A stretch of DNA of 64,000 nucleotides from Allopusillimonas soli (GCF_004153445.1 NZ_SDQC01000001.1:434001-498000), one strand, 5' to 3'. Positions 39,543 to 48,782 are shown, counted from the first letter of the stretch. Numbers and translations: made by a program. The notes: a model not told the origin generated them from the letters alone.

Positions 39543-40652
39543 TCAGGCGCCCGCCAGCGCGGCGGCATAATCGGGCCCGAAAGCCTCTTCCAGCGTCTGC
39601 ACCTTGCCCATCAAGGCGGCATCATAGCCCACCAGCTGCGATACATAGGCCTGGTATTGCTCGCCATTCATCAGATCCAGCAAGCGCCGCATCTGCGGTT
39701 TGCTCAGCGTATCGCGATGGGCGGCAAAGAAATACCGCTCCTCCACCAACGGAATGAAGGCAAGCCCGCATCGCCATGCCGCGGTCTCCACGCCTATGCC
39801 CACGTCCGCCATGCCGCTTGCAATATGCGCGGCAATGGCCATATGCGTGAACTCACTGCTGTCGAATCCCTGCACGCGGCTCGTGTCGATGTCCAACTGG
39901 CGCAGCATGTAGTCGACCAGATACCGTGTGCTGGATCCGATCTGGCGATTCACGAAACGAACATTGGGATTCACCAGATCGGCCACCGATCTGATCTTCT
40001 TGGGATTGTCCGGCTTGACGAACATGCCCGTGTTACGCACAGCCAAGTGAATGAGCACATGGCGCGCCGGATCCAGCCATTGGCTGTAACGCTCGAGTAT
40101 GGGCAGTTCGAACTCGCCGACAGGCACCTGAAAGCCGGCGAGGTCGCACTCGTCGCGGTCCAGTGAAGCAAGGGCCTCAATGGCCGTGCGGTAGCGCAAC
40201 TCCAGCGGCGACATATCCAGGCCGTTGGCCAGTTGCATCAGGCCCTCCACCGCAAAGCCATGGCTGGCATGCAGGCGCAGCCTGGGCTGGCTCTCCGGAT
40301 ACAGCCGCTGCAACTCCTCCTGCAACTCCGATGCCATGCTCTCCAGTGTTGGCATGAGCCGCGCATCCACGCGCCGGTTGGCCCAGATCAGGTGCTGCCC
40401 GAAGGTCGTCAACTTGGAACCTTGCCTTCGCGATGTTTCGATGAGCGGCGCCTCGAAAGCTTTTTCCGCATTGCGCAGAATACCCCAGCCATGCCGGTAG
40501 GACAGGCCACAGGCCTTACAGGCGCCGGCAATATGACCGGTCGCATCCACGGCTGCCAGCAGACGCAAAACCTCGCTGAGCGGCAGCAGGACCCCAGAAG
40601 GTTTCTCCAGCACCCACTCAGAACTAAGACGGGCCTTGAAGCGGTAAGTCAT
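39543..40652 (-). CDS. ModE-like HTH plus periplasmic-binding-protein-like regulator
   Basis: 369-residue regulator. The N-terminal HTH (about residues 22-95: LLPLSEVLRLLAAVDATGHIAGACKACGLSYRHGWGILRNAEKAF) is ModE-like. The C-terminal two-thirds is a binding-protein-like sensor domain (LRLHASHGFAVEGLMQLANG, DLAGFQVPVGEFE, VRFVNRQIGSSTRYLVDYML, DVGIGVETAAWRCGLAFIPLVEERYFF). This architecture accompanies formate dehydrogenase and molybdate genes and resembles regulators annotated near fds operons. It is divergent from fdsG and likely binds the 224-bp region between. The effector could be formate, molybdate or a cofactor intermediate. Confidence 0.85.
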   Translation of the reverse strand: MTYRFKARLSSEWVLEKPSGVLLPLSEVLRLLAAVDATGHIAGACKACGLSYRHGWGILRNAEKAFEAPLIETSRRQGSKLTTFGQHLIWANRRVDARLMPTLESMASELQEELQRLYPESQPRLRLHASHGFAVEGLMQLANGLDMSPLELRYRTAIEALASLDRDECDLAGFQVPVGEFELPILERYSQWLDPARHVLIHLAVRNTGMFVKPDNPKKIRSVADLVNPNVRFVNRQIGSSTRYLVDYMLRQLDIDTSRVQGFDSSEFTHMAIAAHIASGMADVGIGVETAAWRCGLAFIPLVEERYFFAAHRDTLSKPQMRRLLDLMNGEQYQAYVSQLVGYDAALMGKVQTLEEAFGPDYAAALAGA

Positions 40653-40667
40653 GTGTCTCCTCTGCCT

Positions 40668-40718
40668 TTATATGTTTCATATTGCATATAAGAATTGCCT
40701 GCCTGCCAAGTTTATATG
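40668..40718. promoter_or_regulatory. TTATATG motif cluster in the fds control region
   Basis: TTATATG at 40668-40674, its reverse complement CATATAA at 40685-40691 and a third TTATATG at 40712-40718. The first two form an inverted repeat with a 10-bp spacer, just upstream of the regulator gene. Likely a binding site of the divergent regulator. Confidence 0.55.
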
Positions 40719-40780
40719 TCAATTTTTTCTTATTGAAGCCAAGTGTTTTAGGGGTTAGATTACCTCAACCGCATAAAAAA

Positions 40781-40815
40781 GGTAATGCTCGCAATACAAG
40801 TAAATATGCATTACC
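40781..40815. promoter_or_regulatory. Inverted repeat GGTAATGC-N19-GCATTACC upstream of fdsG
   Basis: Exact 8-bp inverted repeat (40781-40788 and 40808-40815), 62 bp before the fdsG start. A third partial copy, ATTACC, lies at about 40769. It probably marks an operator or activator site for the formate dehydrogenase operon. Confidence 0.55.
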
Positions 40816-40876
40816 AAACATATTAGAGACGATGAGAGCTGTGAAACATGCTCGCATCCAGCAGGAGGAAAACGCC

Positions 40877-41383
40877 ATGCATACGCCCACGGATTCCAGC
40901 GAATTCACGCCATCCGACGAAACCGCGCAGCAGATCGCGCGCCAGGTACTAGCCCGCTTCCAGGGCCAAAAAGGCAATCTCTTGCCGGTATTGCACGCCA
41001 TCCAGCATGTACTGGGCTGTATACCGGCCAGCGCCGTTCCGGTGCTGGCCGAAGGCCTCAGGCTGTCGCGCGCCGAAATACATGGTGTCATCAGCTTCTA
41101 TCCTCATTTCCGCGAGAAGGCGCCGGCACCCATCGTGCTGGAGATATGCCGGGCGGAGTCCTGCCAGGCCATGGGCAGTGATGCGTTGGCGCAACATGTC
41201 CGTGAGCGCCTCGGCTGCGATTTTCATGGCGAATCGCAGGACCGCAGTGTCAGCCTGGAACCTGTTTATTGCCTTGGCTTATGCGCCCAATCGCCAGCCG
41301 TAATGATCAACGGAAGGCCTCACGCACGGATCACACCGCAGAAATTGGATACCTTGCTCAAGGCGGAGGGGTGGGCGGCATGA
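40877..41383 (+). CDS. fdsG: NAD-dependent formate dehydrogenase gamma subunit
   Basis: 168-residue NuoE-like subunit with a thioredoxin-like 2Fe-2S fold. Ligands are in EICRAESCQ and PVYCLGLCAQSPAVMING. It is part of the soluble FdsGBA complex that oxidises formate with NAD. AGGAGGAA at 40863-40870 gives a strong ribosome site for the ATG at 40877. The stop overlaps the fdsB start as ATGA, and the gene heads the operon. Confidence 0.95.
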   Translation: MHTPTDSSEFTPSDETAQQIARQVLARFQGQKGNLLPVLHAIQHVLGCIPASAVPVLAEGLRLSRAEIHGVISFYPHFREKAPAPIVLEICRAESCQAMGSDALAQHVRERLGCDFHGESQDRSVSLEPVYCLGLCAQSPAVMINGRPHARITPQKLDTLLKAEGWAA

Positions 41384-42951
41384 ATACTCCTGCTCGCATA
41401 TTCGTTCCCCGCGATACCGCAGCCATTGCGGTAGGCGCCGATGAGGTCGCAAAAGCAATCGATCTGGAGGCGCGACAGCGCGGCCTGGACATTCATATCG
41501 TGCGCAACGGCTCGCGCGGCATGCTCTGGCTGGAACCGCTGGTAGAGGTGGAAACACCGCAAGGCCGCGTCGCATATGGGCCGGTGGAACCTGCCGACGT
41601 ACCCACCCTGTTCGACGCGGACTGGCTGCAGGGTGGCCACCATCCGCTCGGACACGGTCCAACCGACGACATCCCCTGGCTCAGGAAGCAGGAGCGTCTG
41701 ACTTTCGCGCGCGTCGGTATCACCGACCCGCTGTCCATCGACGACTACATCGCGCATGGTGGCTTTGCGGGACTGGAGAAAGCGCTGGCGATGACACCGG
41801 CGGGCGTCGTGGATGCGGTGACCGAGTCCGGCTTGCGGGGACGCGGTGGCGCGGCCTTCCCCACGGGTATTAAGTGGAAGACGGTCCTGTCCGCCTCGGC
41901 GGACCAGAAATACATCGTCTGCAATGCCGATGAAGGAGACTCGGGCACATTCTCCGATCGCATGCTCATGGAGGGAGATCCCTATGCGCTGATCGAAGGG
42001 ATGATTATTGCCGGTATCGCAGTACAAGCCACTTATGGCTACATCTATGTGCGTTCCGAGTATCCCTGTGCCATCACCGTCCTGGAGGACGCCATCGCTC
42101 GCGCACGCGAGACGGGCTGGCTGGGCCAGGATGTGAACGGAAGCGGGCGGGCCTTCGACCTGGAAGTGCGCGTCGGCGCCGGCGCCTATATATGCGGGGA
42201 AGAAACCTCGCTGCTCGAAAGCCTTGAGGGCAGGCGCGGCCTGGTGCGCGCCAAGCCGCCGCTGCCGGCGCTCAAGGGCCTGTTCGGACAGCCCACCGTT
42301 GTCAATAACGTGATTTCGCTGGCATCCGTGCCCATCGTGCTGGCGCGCGGGGCAGCGTGGTATCGAGACTACGGCATGGGCCGTTCTCGCGGCACCCTGC
42401 CCTTCCAGCTTGCCGGCAATCTCAAGCAGGGCGGCCTGGTGGAGAAGGCCTTCGGACTGACGCTGCGCGAACTGCTGTATGACTTTGGCGGCGGCAGCGC
42501 AAGCGGACGTCCGCTGCGCGCCGTGCAGGTGGGGGGGCCGCTGGGCGCGTATCTGCCTGAGTCCCAATGGGACGTGCCGCTGGACTATGAGGCCTACGTT
42601 GGGATTTCCGCCATGATTGGACACGGCGGCCTGGTTGCCTTCGATGACACGGTCGACATGGCGAAGATGGCCGAATACGCAATGGCGTTCTGCGCCGTCG
42701 AGTCCTGCGGCAAATGCACACCATGCCGCATCGGTGCGGTACGCGGCACCGAGGTGATCGAGAAAATCCGCAACAACGACCAGCGCGAGGCGCAGGTGGT
42801 GCTGCTGCGCGACCTGTGCGACACCATGCTGTCCGGATCTCTATGTGCGCTTGGCGGCATGACACCCTATCCCGTGCTGTCCGCCCTGGAACATTTCCCC
42901 GAAGATTTTGGCCTGCCTGCCGCCACAACGGCGGGCACGCCGGTGGCCTGA
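41380..42951 (+). CDS. fdsB: NAD-dependent formate dehydrogenase beta subunit
   Basis: 523-residue NuoF-like diaphorase subunit carrying FMN, NAD and a 4Fe-4S cluster. After an N-terminal thioredoxin-like region, the FMN site GLRGRGGAAFPTGIKWKT and NAD site GAGAYICGEETSLLESLEG follow. The cluster motif is ESCGKCTPCRIGAVRG. It passes electrons from FdsA to NAD. The start overlaps fdsG by 4 bp and fdsA begins 11 bp after the stop. Confidence 0.97.
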   Translation: MNTPARIFVPRDTAAIAVGADEVAKAIDLEARQRGLDIHIVRNGSRGMLWLEPLVEVETPQGRVAYGPVEPADVPTLFDADWLQGGHHPLGHGPTDDIPWLRKQERLTFARVGITDPLSIDDYIAHGGFAGLEKALAMTPAGVVDAVTESGLRGRGGAAFPTGIKWKTVLSASADQKYIVCNADEGDSGTFSDRMLMEGDPYALIEGMIIAGIAVQATYGYIYVRSEYPCAITVLEDAIARARETGWLGQDVNGSGRAFDLEVRVGAGAYICGEETSLLESLEGRRGLVRAKPPLPALKGLFGQPTVVNNVISLASVPIVLARGAAWYRDYGMGRSRGTLPFQLAGNLKQGGLVEKAFGLTLRELLYDFGGGSASGRPLRAVQVGGPLGAYLPESQWDVPLDYEAYVGISAMIGHGGLVAFDDTVDMAKMAEYAMAFCAVESCGKCTPCRIGAVRGTEVIEKIRNNDQREAQVVLLRDLCDTMLSGSLCALGGMTPYPVLSALEHFPEDFGLPAATTAGTPVA

Positions 42952-42962
42952 AGGAGCCCGAC

Positions 42963-45908
42963 ATGCTCGAAACCGTACTCAAGCGCGATCGCGACTTTGG
43001 CACGCCCGCATCCACGAGCACCCAGTTGGTGACGCTTACCATAGACGGTGAGGAAATCACGGTGCCGGCCGGTACATCCGTCCTGCGCGCTGCGGCCGAA
43101 GCGGGCATCAATATACCCAAGCTGTGTGCATCGGACAATCTGGACGCCTTCGGCTCCTGCCGTCTTTGCCTTGTGCAGATAGAAGGCAAGCGCGGCTACC
43201 CGGCTTCCTGCACCACGCCTGTGGAAGCCGGCATGGTGGTTCACACCGAGACCGCCAAGCTGCATGATCTTCGCCGCAATGTGATGGAACTGTACATCTC
43301 CGATCACCCGCTCGACTGCCTGACCTGTCCCGCCAATGGCGATTGCGAGCTCCAGGATATGGCAGGCGTGGTCGGCCTGCGCAATGTGCGCTACGGCTAC
43401 GAAGGCGCCAACCATCTGGACGACGCCACCGATGCATCCAATCCCTATTTCGATTATGACCCGTCCAAATGCATCGTCTGTAGCCGCTGTGTGCGCGCAT
43501 GCGACGAGGTGCAGGGCACGTTTGCGCTGACGGTGGACGGGCGCGGCTTCGCCTCGCGCATCACCGCCGGCCAGAACGACGGCTTCCTGGGCAGCGAGTG
43601 CGTGTCCTGCGGCGCCTGCGTGCAAGCCTGCCCCACGTCGTCGCTGATTGAAAAATCTGTTGTTGAAATGGGCCAGGCGGAACACGCGGTCATCACAACC
43701 TGCGCCTATTGCGGCGTGGGCTGCGGCTTCAAGGTCGAAATGAAAGGACAGGAAGTGGTGCGCATGGTGCCGTGGAAGGACGGCAAGGCCAACCGCGGGC
43801 ACTCATGCGTAAAGGGCCGTTTTGCCTGGGGCTACGCAACGCATAAGGACCGCATGCTCAAGCCCATGATACGCAAACATATTTCCGAGCCATGGCGCGA
43901 GGTGAGCTGGGACGAAGCCATACAGTATGCCGCATCGGAAATCCGACGCATCCAGGCCAAGCACGGGCGCGACGCGGTGGGCGGCATTACGTCCTCGCGC
44001 TGCACCAATGAGGAAACCTACCTCGTCCAGAAGCTCGTGCGCGCGGCATTCGGCACCAACAACGTGGATACCTGCGCCCGCGTATGCCATTCGCCCACCG
44101 GCTATGGCCTGAAGACGACAATCGGCGAGTCTGCGGGCACCCAGACATTCGATTCGGTCATGCACACGGACGTGGTCATTCTGATGGGCGCGAATCCGAG
44201 CGCGGCGCATCCCGTGTTCGCTTCGCGCCTCAAGCGGCGCCTGCGTGAAGGCGCCCGGCTCATCGTCATCGACCCGCGCCGCATCGAGCTGGTCAAAACC
44301 GCTCACATCAACGCGGCCTATCATCTTCCCGTGCGGCCCGGTGCCAATACAGCGCTGCTGACAGCCATGGCCCATGTGATTGCCACCGAAGGCCTGATAG
44401 ACGAGGCATTCGTCGCGGAGCGCTGCGAAACGCCAGCATTCGAGCAGTGGCGCGACTTCGTCTCGCTGCAGGAAAACTCACCCGAGGCCATGGAAGCCGA
44501 AACCGGCGTGCCCGCGGCCGACCTTCGCGGCGCCGCAAGGCTTTATGCCACCGGCGGCAACGGCTCCATTTACTACGGCCTGGGCGTCACCGAGCACAGC
44601 CAGGGTTCCACCACGGTCATGGCCATCGCCAACCTGGCCATGGCAACCGGCAACATCGGCAAGGAAGGCACTGGCGTCAATCCGCTGCGCGGCCAGAACA
44701 ACGTACAGGGCTCCTGCGACATGGGCTCCTTCCCGCATGAACTGCCCGGCTACCGCCATATCTCCGACCCCGTTGTGCGCGGCGAATTCGAGCGCGACTG
44801 GGGCGTGACCCTGCAGGCGGAGCCAGGCCTGCGCCTGCCGAACATGTTCGACGCCGCCGTGTCCGGATCCTTCAAGGGCCTGTACTGCCAAGGCGAGGAT
44901 ATCGTGCAGTCCGACCCCAATACGCAGCATGTGGCAGCCGCGCTCACGGCCATGGAATGCGTCATCGTGCAGGACATATTCCTGAATGAAACCGCAAAGT
45001 ATGCGCATGTGTTTCTGCCCGGTTCCTCGTTCCTGGAGAAGGATGGCACCTTCATCAACGCCGAGCGCCGCATCTCGCGCGTGCGCAAGGTCATGGAGCC
45101 CATGGGCGGCCTGGCCGACTGGGAGGCCACCTGCGCGCTGTCCAACGCCCTGGGCTATCCCATGCACTACAGCCACCCTTCCGAAATCATGGACGAGATT
45201 GCACGTCTCACACCAACGTTCGCGGGCGTGTCGTTCCGCCGCATCGAAGAGCTGGGTGGCAGCGTGCAGTGGCCATGCAATGATGCAGCGCCTGAAGGCA
45301 CGCCCATCATGCATGTGGGCGAGTTCGTGCGTGGCAAAGGCAGGTTCATGATCACGAAGTATGTGCCCAGCGACGAGCGCAGCACCCGTAAATTTCCATT
45401 GCTGCTCACCACCGGCCGCATCCTGTCCCAGTACAACGTGGGCGCCCAGACCCGGCGCACGCCAAATGTCGTGTGGCATGACGAGGATATGCTGGAGATA
45501 CATCCCCATGACGCCGAAGACCGGGGCATTCGCGCCGGCGACATGGTCGCGGTTCAGAGCCGCGCGGGTGAGACCGTGCTGCGTGCCGATGTGACGGACC
45601 GGGTGCAGCCTGGCGTCGTCTATACCACCTTCCATTTCCCCGAATCCGGCGCCAACGTGGTCACGACCGACAGCACGGACTGGGCCACCGACTGCCCGGA
45701 GTACAAGGTCACGGCCATTCAGGCGCGACGCGTCACCGAGCCTTCGCAATGGCAGGCGCGCTGGGCGCGTTTCAGCGACGCCCAGCTGGAGCTGCTGCGC
45801 AAGCGCAAGCGGGAGGGCGAGGATCACGGTGCCGCACCCGGGCCCGAGAAGCCGGCCGTCACGCCGCGAACCGAGCCGGCGTCGCCCGTCACCAGTACGC
45901 ATGATTGA
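42963..45908 (+). CDS. fdsA: NAD-dependent formate dehydrogenase alpha (molybdenum) subunit
   Basis: Catalytic bis-MGD subunit of 981 residues. From the N-terminus: a 2Fe-2S ferredoxin domain (CASDNLDAFGSCRLCLVQIEG), a His-Cys 4Fe-4S motif (HPLDCLTCPANGDCELQ), two 4Fe-4S clusters (CIVCSRCVRACDE, CVSCGACVQACP), then the molybdopterin domain with its own cluster (CAYCGVGCGFK). The Mo ligand is Cys375 in DTCARVCHSPTGYG, so it is a Cys, not a selenocysteine, enzyme. An MGD-binding C-terminal domain follows. Requires MoaA, MobA and FdhD, all encoded here. Confidence 0.97.
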   Translation: MLETVLKRDRDFGTPASTSTQLVTLTIDGEEITVPAGTSVLRAAAEAGINIPKLCASDNLDAFGSCRLCLVQIEGKRGYPASCTTPVEAGMVVHTETAKLHDLRRNVMELYISDHPLDCLTCPANGDCELQDMAGVVGLRNVRYGYEGANHLDDATDASNPYFDYDPSKCIVCSRCVRACDEVQGTFALTVDGRGFASRITAGQNDGFLGSECVSCGACVQACPTSSLIEKSVVEMGQAEHAVITTCAYCGVGCGFKVEMKGQEVVRMVPWKDGKANRGHSCVKGRFAWGYATHKDRMLKPMIRKHISEPWREVSWDEAIQYAASEIRRIQAKHGRDAVGGITSSRCTNEETYLVQKLVRAAFGTNNVDTCARVCHSPTGYGLKTTIGESAGTQTFDSVMHTDVVILMGANPSAAHPVFASRLKRRLREGARLIVIDPRRIELVKTAHINAAYHLPVRPGANTALLTAMAHVIATEGLIDEAFVAERCETPAFEQWRDFVSLQENSPEAMEAETGVPAADLRGAARLYATGGNGSIYYGLGVTEHSQGSTTVMAIANLAMATGNIGKEGTGVNPLRGQNNVQGSCDMGSFPHELPGYRHISDPVVRGEFERDWGVTLQAEPGLRLPNMFDAAVSGSFKGLYCQGEDIVQSDPNTQHVAAALTAMECVIVQDIFLNETAKYAHVFLPGSSFLEKDGTFINAERRISRVRKVMEPMGGLADWEATCALSNALGYPMHYSHPSEIMDEIARLTPTFAGVSFRRIEELGGSVQWPCNDAAPEGTPIMHVGEFVRGKGRFMITKYVPSDERSTRKFPLLLTTGRILSQYNVGAQTRRTPNVVWHDEDMLEIHPHDAEDRGIRAGDMVAVQSRAGETVLRADVTDRVQPGVVYTTFHFPESGANVVTTDSTDWATDCPEYKVTAIQARRVTEPSQWQARWARFSDAQLELLRKRKREGEDHGAAPGPEKPAVTPRTEPASPVTSTHD

Positions 45909-45918
45909 TGGAACAGGC

Positions 45919-46785
45919 ATGAAACGGGAGCAAATAATCGTGCCGGCATGGCGCAACAGCGATGCCCCGGAGGCAGCCAGTTCACGGCAGACACTGGTCA
46001 TGCGATGCGATGCATCCGGCCTTTCGCAATGCGAGCCCGATGTACTGGCGCAGGAAGTGCCCGTGGCGCTGGCGTTCAACGACATCAGCCATGCCACCTT
46101 GCTGGCATCGCCATCGGATCTCGAGGACTTTGCCTATGGCTTTTCCTACACCGAGGGCATCATCCGAGGGCCCGAAGACATCTATGAAATCAATGTGTCC
46201 AGCCAGCCTGTCGGTATCGTGCTCAATGTGCGCATTGCCAGTGCCTGCATGCAGCAGCTGAAACTGAGGCGGCGCAATATGGCTGGCAGGACGGGATGCG
46301 GTCTCTGCGGTGTTGAAAGCCTCGATGCGGTCGAGCGCGAACTGATGCCCGTGCCGGGGCAATCGGCGCGCTATGACGCCCACGCCCTTTCCGCCGCCGT
46401 GACGCAGCTACGCGAACGCCAGCCTCTGCATCAAGCCACCGGCGCCACGCATGCGGCTGGCTGGGCCGCGCTCGACGGTCACATCGACGCGGTGCGCGAG
46501 GACGTCGGCCGACACAACGCGCTCGACAAGTTGATTGGCGCGCGACTGCGCCAGGGCCTGTCGTTTTCGGACGGGTTTGCCGCCATATCCAGCCGTGCCA
46601 GCTTCGAGATGGTGCAGAAATCGGCTGCCGCCGGCATCGGTGCCCTGATTGCGGTTTCCGCGCCGACGGCCTACGCCGTGGACCTGGCGGACCGCCTGAA
46701 CCTACTGCTCGCGGGATTCGCCCGCGGCGACCGTTACACAATCTACAGCCATGCCGAGTATCTGCATGATGGGAGCCCAGCATGA
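45919..46785 (+). CDS. fdhD: Formate dehydrogenase accessory sulfurtransferase FdhD
   Basis: Sulfurates the bis-MGD cofactor before insertion into formate dehydrogenase, 288 residues. The reactive Cys loop GCGLCGVESL and the conserved AREDVGRHNALDKLIG-like VREDVGRHNALDKLIG and SSRASFEMVQKSAAAGI are present. An alternative ATG at 45901 would overlap the fdsA end by 8 bp; I chose 45919. The stop overlaps fdsD as ATGA. Position between fdsA and fdsD is as in other fds operons. Confidence 0.95.
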   Translation: MKREQIIVPAWRNSDAPEAASSRQTLVMRCDASGLSQCEPDVLAQEVPVALAFNDISHATLLASPSDLEDFAYGFSYTEGIIRGPEDIYEINVSSQPVGIVLNVRIASACMQQLKLRRRNMAGRTGCGLCGVESLDAVERELMPVPGQSARYDAHALSAAVTQLRERQPLHQATGATHAAGWAALDGHIDAVREDVGRHNALDKLIGARLRQGLSFSDGFAAISSRASFEMVQKSAAAGIGALIAVSAPTAYAVDLADRLNLLLAGFARGDRYTIYSHAEYLHDGSPA

Positions 46786-47027
46786 ATATCGAACACCTCA
46801 TACGCCTGGCCAATCGCATTGGCGACTTTTTCGAAGCGTTTCCCGACCGTGCCGAGGGCGAGGAAGGCATCGTCAACCATATACAGAAATTCTGGGAGCC
46901 GCGCATGCGACGGGCCATGCTTGACTTCCTGGAATCCAGGCCGGACGGACAGTCCGGCAATGCCGGCCTGAACGAGATTGTCTTGCAGGCCATTCTAGCC
47001 AACAAGGAGCGGCTCAGGCCCTCCTGA
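46782..47027 (+). CDS. fdsD: Formate dehydrogenase delta subunit
   Basis: 81-residue small protein (MNIEHLIRLANRIGDFFEAFPDR ... HIQKFWEPRMRRAMLDFL) that matches FdsD. It is required for activity or assembly of FdsGBA-type enzymes, acting with FdhD on cofactor insertion according to family knowledge. ATGA overlap with fdhD. After the stop 107 bp precede the transporter; I see no terminator there, so read-through is possible. Confidence 0.92.
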   Translation: MNIEHLIRLANRIGDFFEAFPDRAEGEEGIVNHIQKFWEPRMRRAMLDFLESRPDGQSGNAGLNEIVLQAILANKERLRPS

Positions 47028-47134
47028 CACTCACACATCACTCTGCGTTTCAACCCAGCATCGACCCGCTTTGTGCAGCGTCCCCTCTCACATATTCAGA
47101 CTCACCCGTCGCCGACAGGCGGCAAGGAGACAAA

Positions 47135-48563
47135 ATGAGTACAGAACATGGCTTTTTCAGCAAGGAACGTATCGTCGCCCCACCCGGCTTCAACAGGTGG
47201 ATGATTCCGCCGGCAGCCCTGGCCGTCCACCTGTGCATAGGGCAGGCCTATGCGTTCTCAGTATTCAACAATCCCATGACGCGACTTGTGGGCATTACCC
47301 AGTCCGCGCCTGAGGACTGGAGCCTGCCTACCCTGGGCTGGATCTTCAGCCTGGCCATACTCTTCCTGGGGCTGTCTGCGGCCTTCGCCGGCAAAATGGC
47401 TGGAGGATGTCGGTCCCCGCAAGGCCATGTTCGCGGCGGCGTGCTGCTTCGGGGGCGGCTTCCTGGTGGCTTCGGTCGGCATATCGTGGCATCAGATCTG
47501 GCTGGTCTACCTGGGATACGGGGTCCTGGGCGGCATAGGGTTGGGCATAGGCTACGTATCGCCCGTGTCGACACTCATCAAATGGTTTCCGGACAGGCGC
47601 GGCATGGCCACCGGCATGGCCATCATGGGATTCGGCGGCGGCGCATTCATCGCATCCCCCATGTCTGTGGCGCTCATGAAGCACTTTTCCAGCCCCACAT
47701 CCGTAGGTGTCGCGCAGACTTTCGTGGTCATGGGCATTCTGTATTTCATTTCCATGTCCATAGGTGCGCTCGCCATACGCATCCCGGCGAAGGACTGGAA
47801 GCCCGAAGGCTGGACGCCTCCCGTCACGCAGAATGCGATGATATCGCGCAATCATGTGCATATCGACCAGGCCCTGAAGACGCCGCAGTTCTGGCTGCTG
47901 TGGTGGGCACTGTGCCTGAACGTGACGGCGGGCATCGGCGTGCTTGGCCAAGCTTCGGTGATGATCCAGGAAAGCTTCAAGGGCGCAGTGACGCCGGCTG
48001 CCGCCGCCGGTTTCGTCGGCCTGCTATCGCTGGCCAACATGCTGGGGCGATTCTTCTGGGCATCGGTATCCGACTTCCTGGGTCGCAAGAACACCTACTA
48101 CACCTTTTTCGTCCTGGGCGCCGTGCTCTACTTCATGGTTCCCGGCATGGGATCGGCGGGCAATGTGGCGCTGTTCGTGCTCTTCTATGCCGTCATCATT
48201 TCCATGTACGGTGGCGGATTCTCCACCATTCCCGCCTATCTGGCCGATCTCTTCGGCACCCGCTACGTGGGAGGCATCCACGGCCGCATCCTCACCGCAT
48301 GGGCCGCCGCCGGTATCTTCGGACCGGTGCTGGTGAACTATATCCGCCAATACCAAGTCGACAGCGGCGTGCCGCCGTCCCAAGCCTATACCACCACCAT
48401 GTACATCATGGCCGGCCTGTTGGTTGTCGGCTTCATCTGCAACATGCTTGTCAAGCCGGTGTCCGCACACCACCACATGAGCGCCGATCAGGGCGATGAC
48501 GCCGCAATCGGCGATCCAACGAAACTCACGCCCGCCATGGCGGGCTCACTCGGCAACAAGTAA
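47135..48563 (+). pseudogene. Oxalate/formate-type MFS transporter, frameshifted
   Basis: Two overlapping frames together encode one 12-TM MFS protein of the oxalate/formate antiporter family, about 475 residues. The first frame (47135 to about 47395) runs MSTEHGFFSKERIVAPPGFNRWMIPPAALAVHLCIGQAYAFSVFNNP to AAFAGK. The second (from about 47394) continues WLEDVGPRKAMFAAACCFGGG through WFPDRRGMATGMAIMGFGGGAFI to the end at 48563. Removing one A from the AAAA run at 47393-47396 restores a normal MFS sequence. It could be a sequencing error, a true disruption or slippage. Downstream of fds genes, it plausibly moves formate or a related acid. Confidence 0.85.
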
Positions 48564-48572
48564 GGAGTCGCC

Positions 48573-48692
48573 ATGAGCACAAAATCGACAACTCCCACCG
48601 CCCTGGTCGTCGTCTTCTGGCTGTATGTCGGCATTCCGCTGGTAATCGGCATCTGGGAGACGCTATTGAAGGCGGGCGCGCTATTCAAGTAA
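48573..48692 (+). CDS. 39-residue single-span membrane protein, MFS small subunit-like
   Basis: Begins MSTKSTTPTALVVVFWLYVG and ends with LLKAGALFK: one hydrophobic helix (about residues 11-30). GGAG at 48563-48567 region gives a good ribosome site, and the start is 9 bp after the transporter stop. Similar mini-proteins accompany oxalate/formate-family MFS genes and are annotated as transporter small subunits. Terminator follows 9 bp later, confirming it as last gene of the operon. Its intact state argues that the transporter unit was recently functional. Confidence 0.8.
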   Translation: MSTKSTTPTALVVVFWLYVGIPLVIGIWETLLKAGALFK

Positions 48693-48701
48693 CTCCACAG
48701 A

Positions 48702-48738
48702 CGCAAAAAAGGCCGCAACGCATGCGGCCTTTTTTGCG
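48702..48738. terminator. Strong bidirectional intrinsic terminator
   Basis: 16-bp perfect stem CGCAAAAAAGGCCGCA (48702-48717) with TGCGGCCTTTTTTGCG (48723-48738) and a 5-nt loop. It separates the formate island from the convergent GST gene. Confidence 0.92.
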
Positions 48739-48782
48739 AACTCCGGCCTGCCGGGAAGCAGGCCGGACGCCCCGGACACACA

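Noticed and set aside
44478-46097. Minus-strand open frame opposite the end of fdsA and the start of fdhD
   Set aside because: Covers two genes with clear motifs on the other strand and shows no domain of its own.
47135-48499. Reading the first MFS frame through to 48499 as one 454-residue protein
   Set aside because: After residue 87 the translation turns into Arg/His/Gly-rich nonsense, while the next frame gives a normal MFS sequence; a frameshift explains it better.
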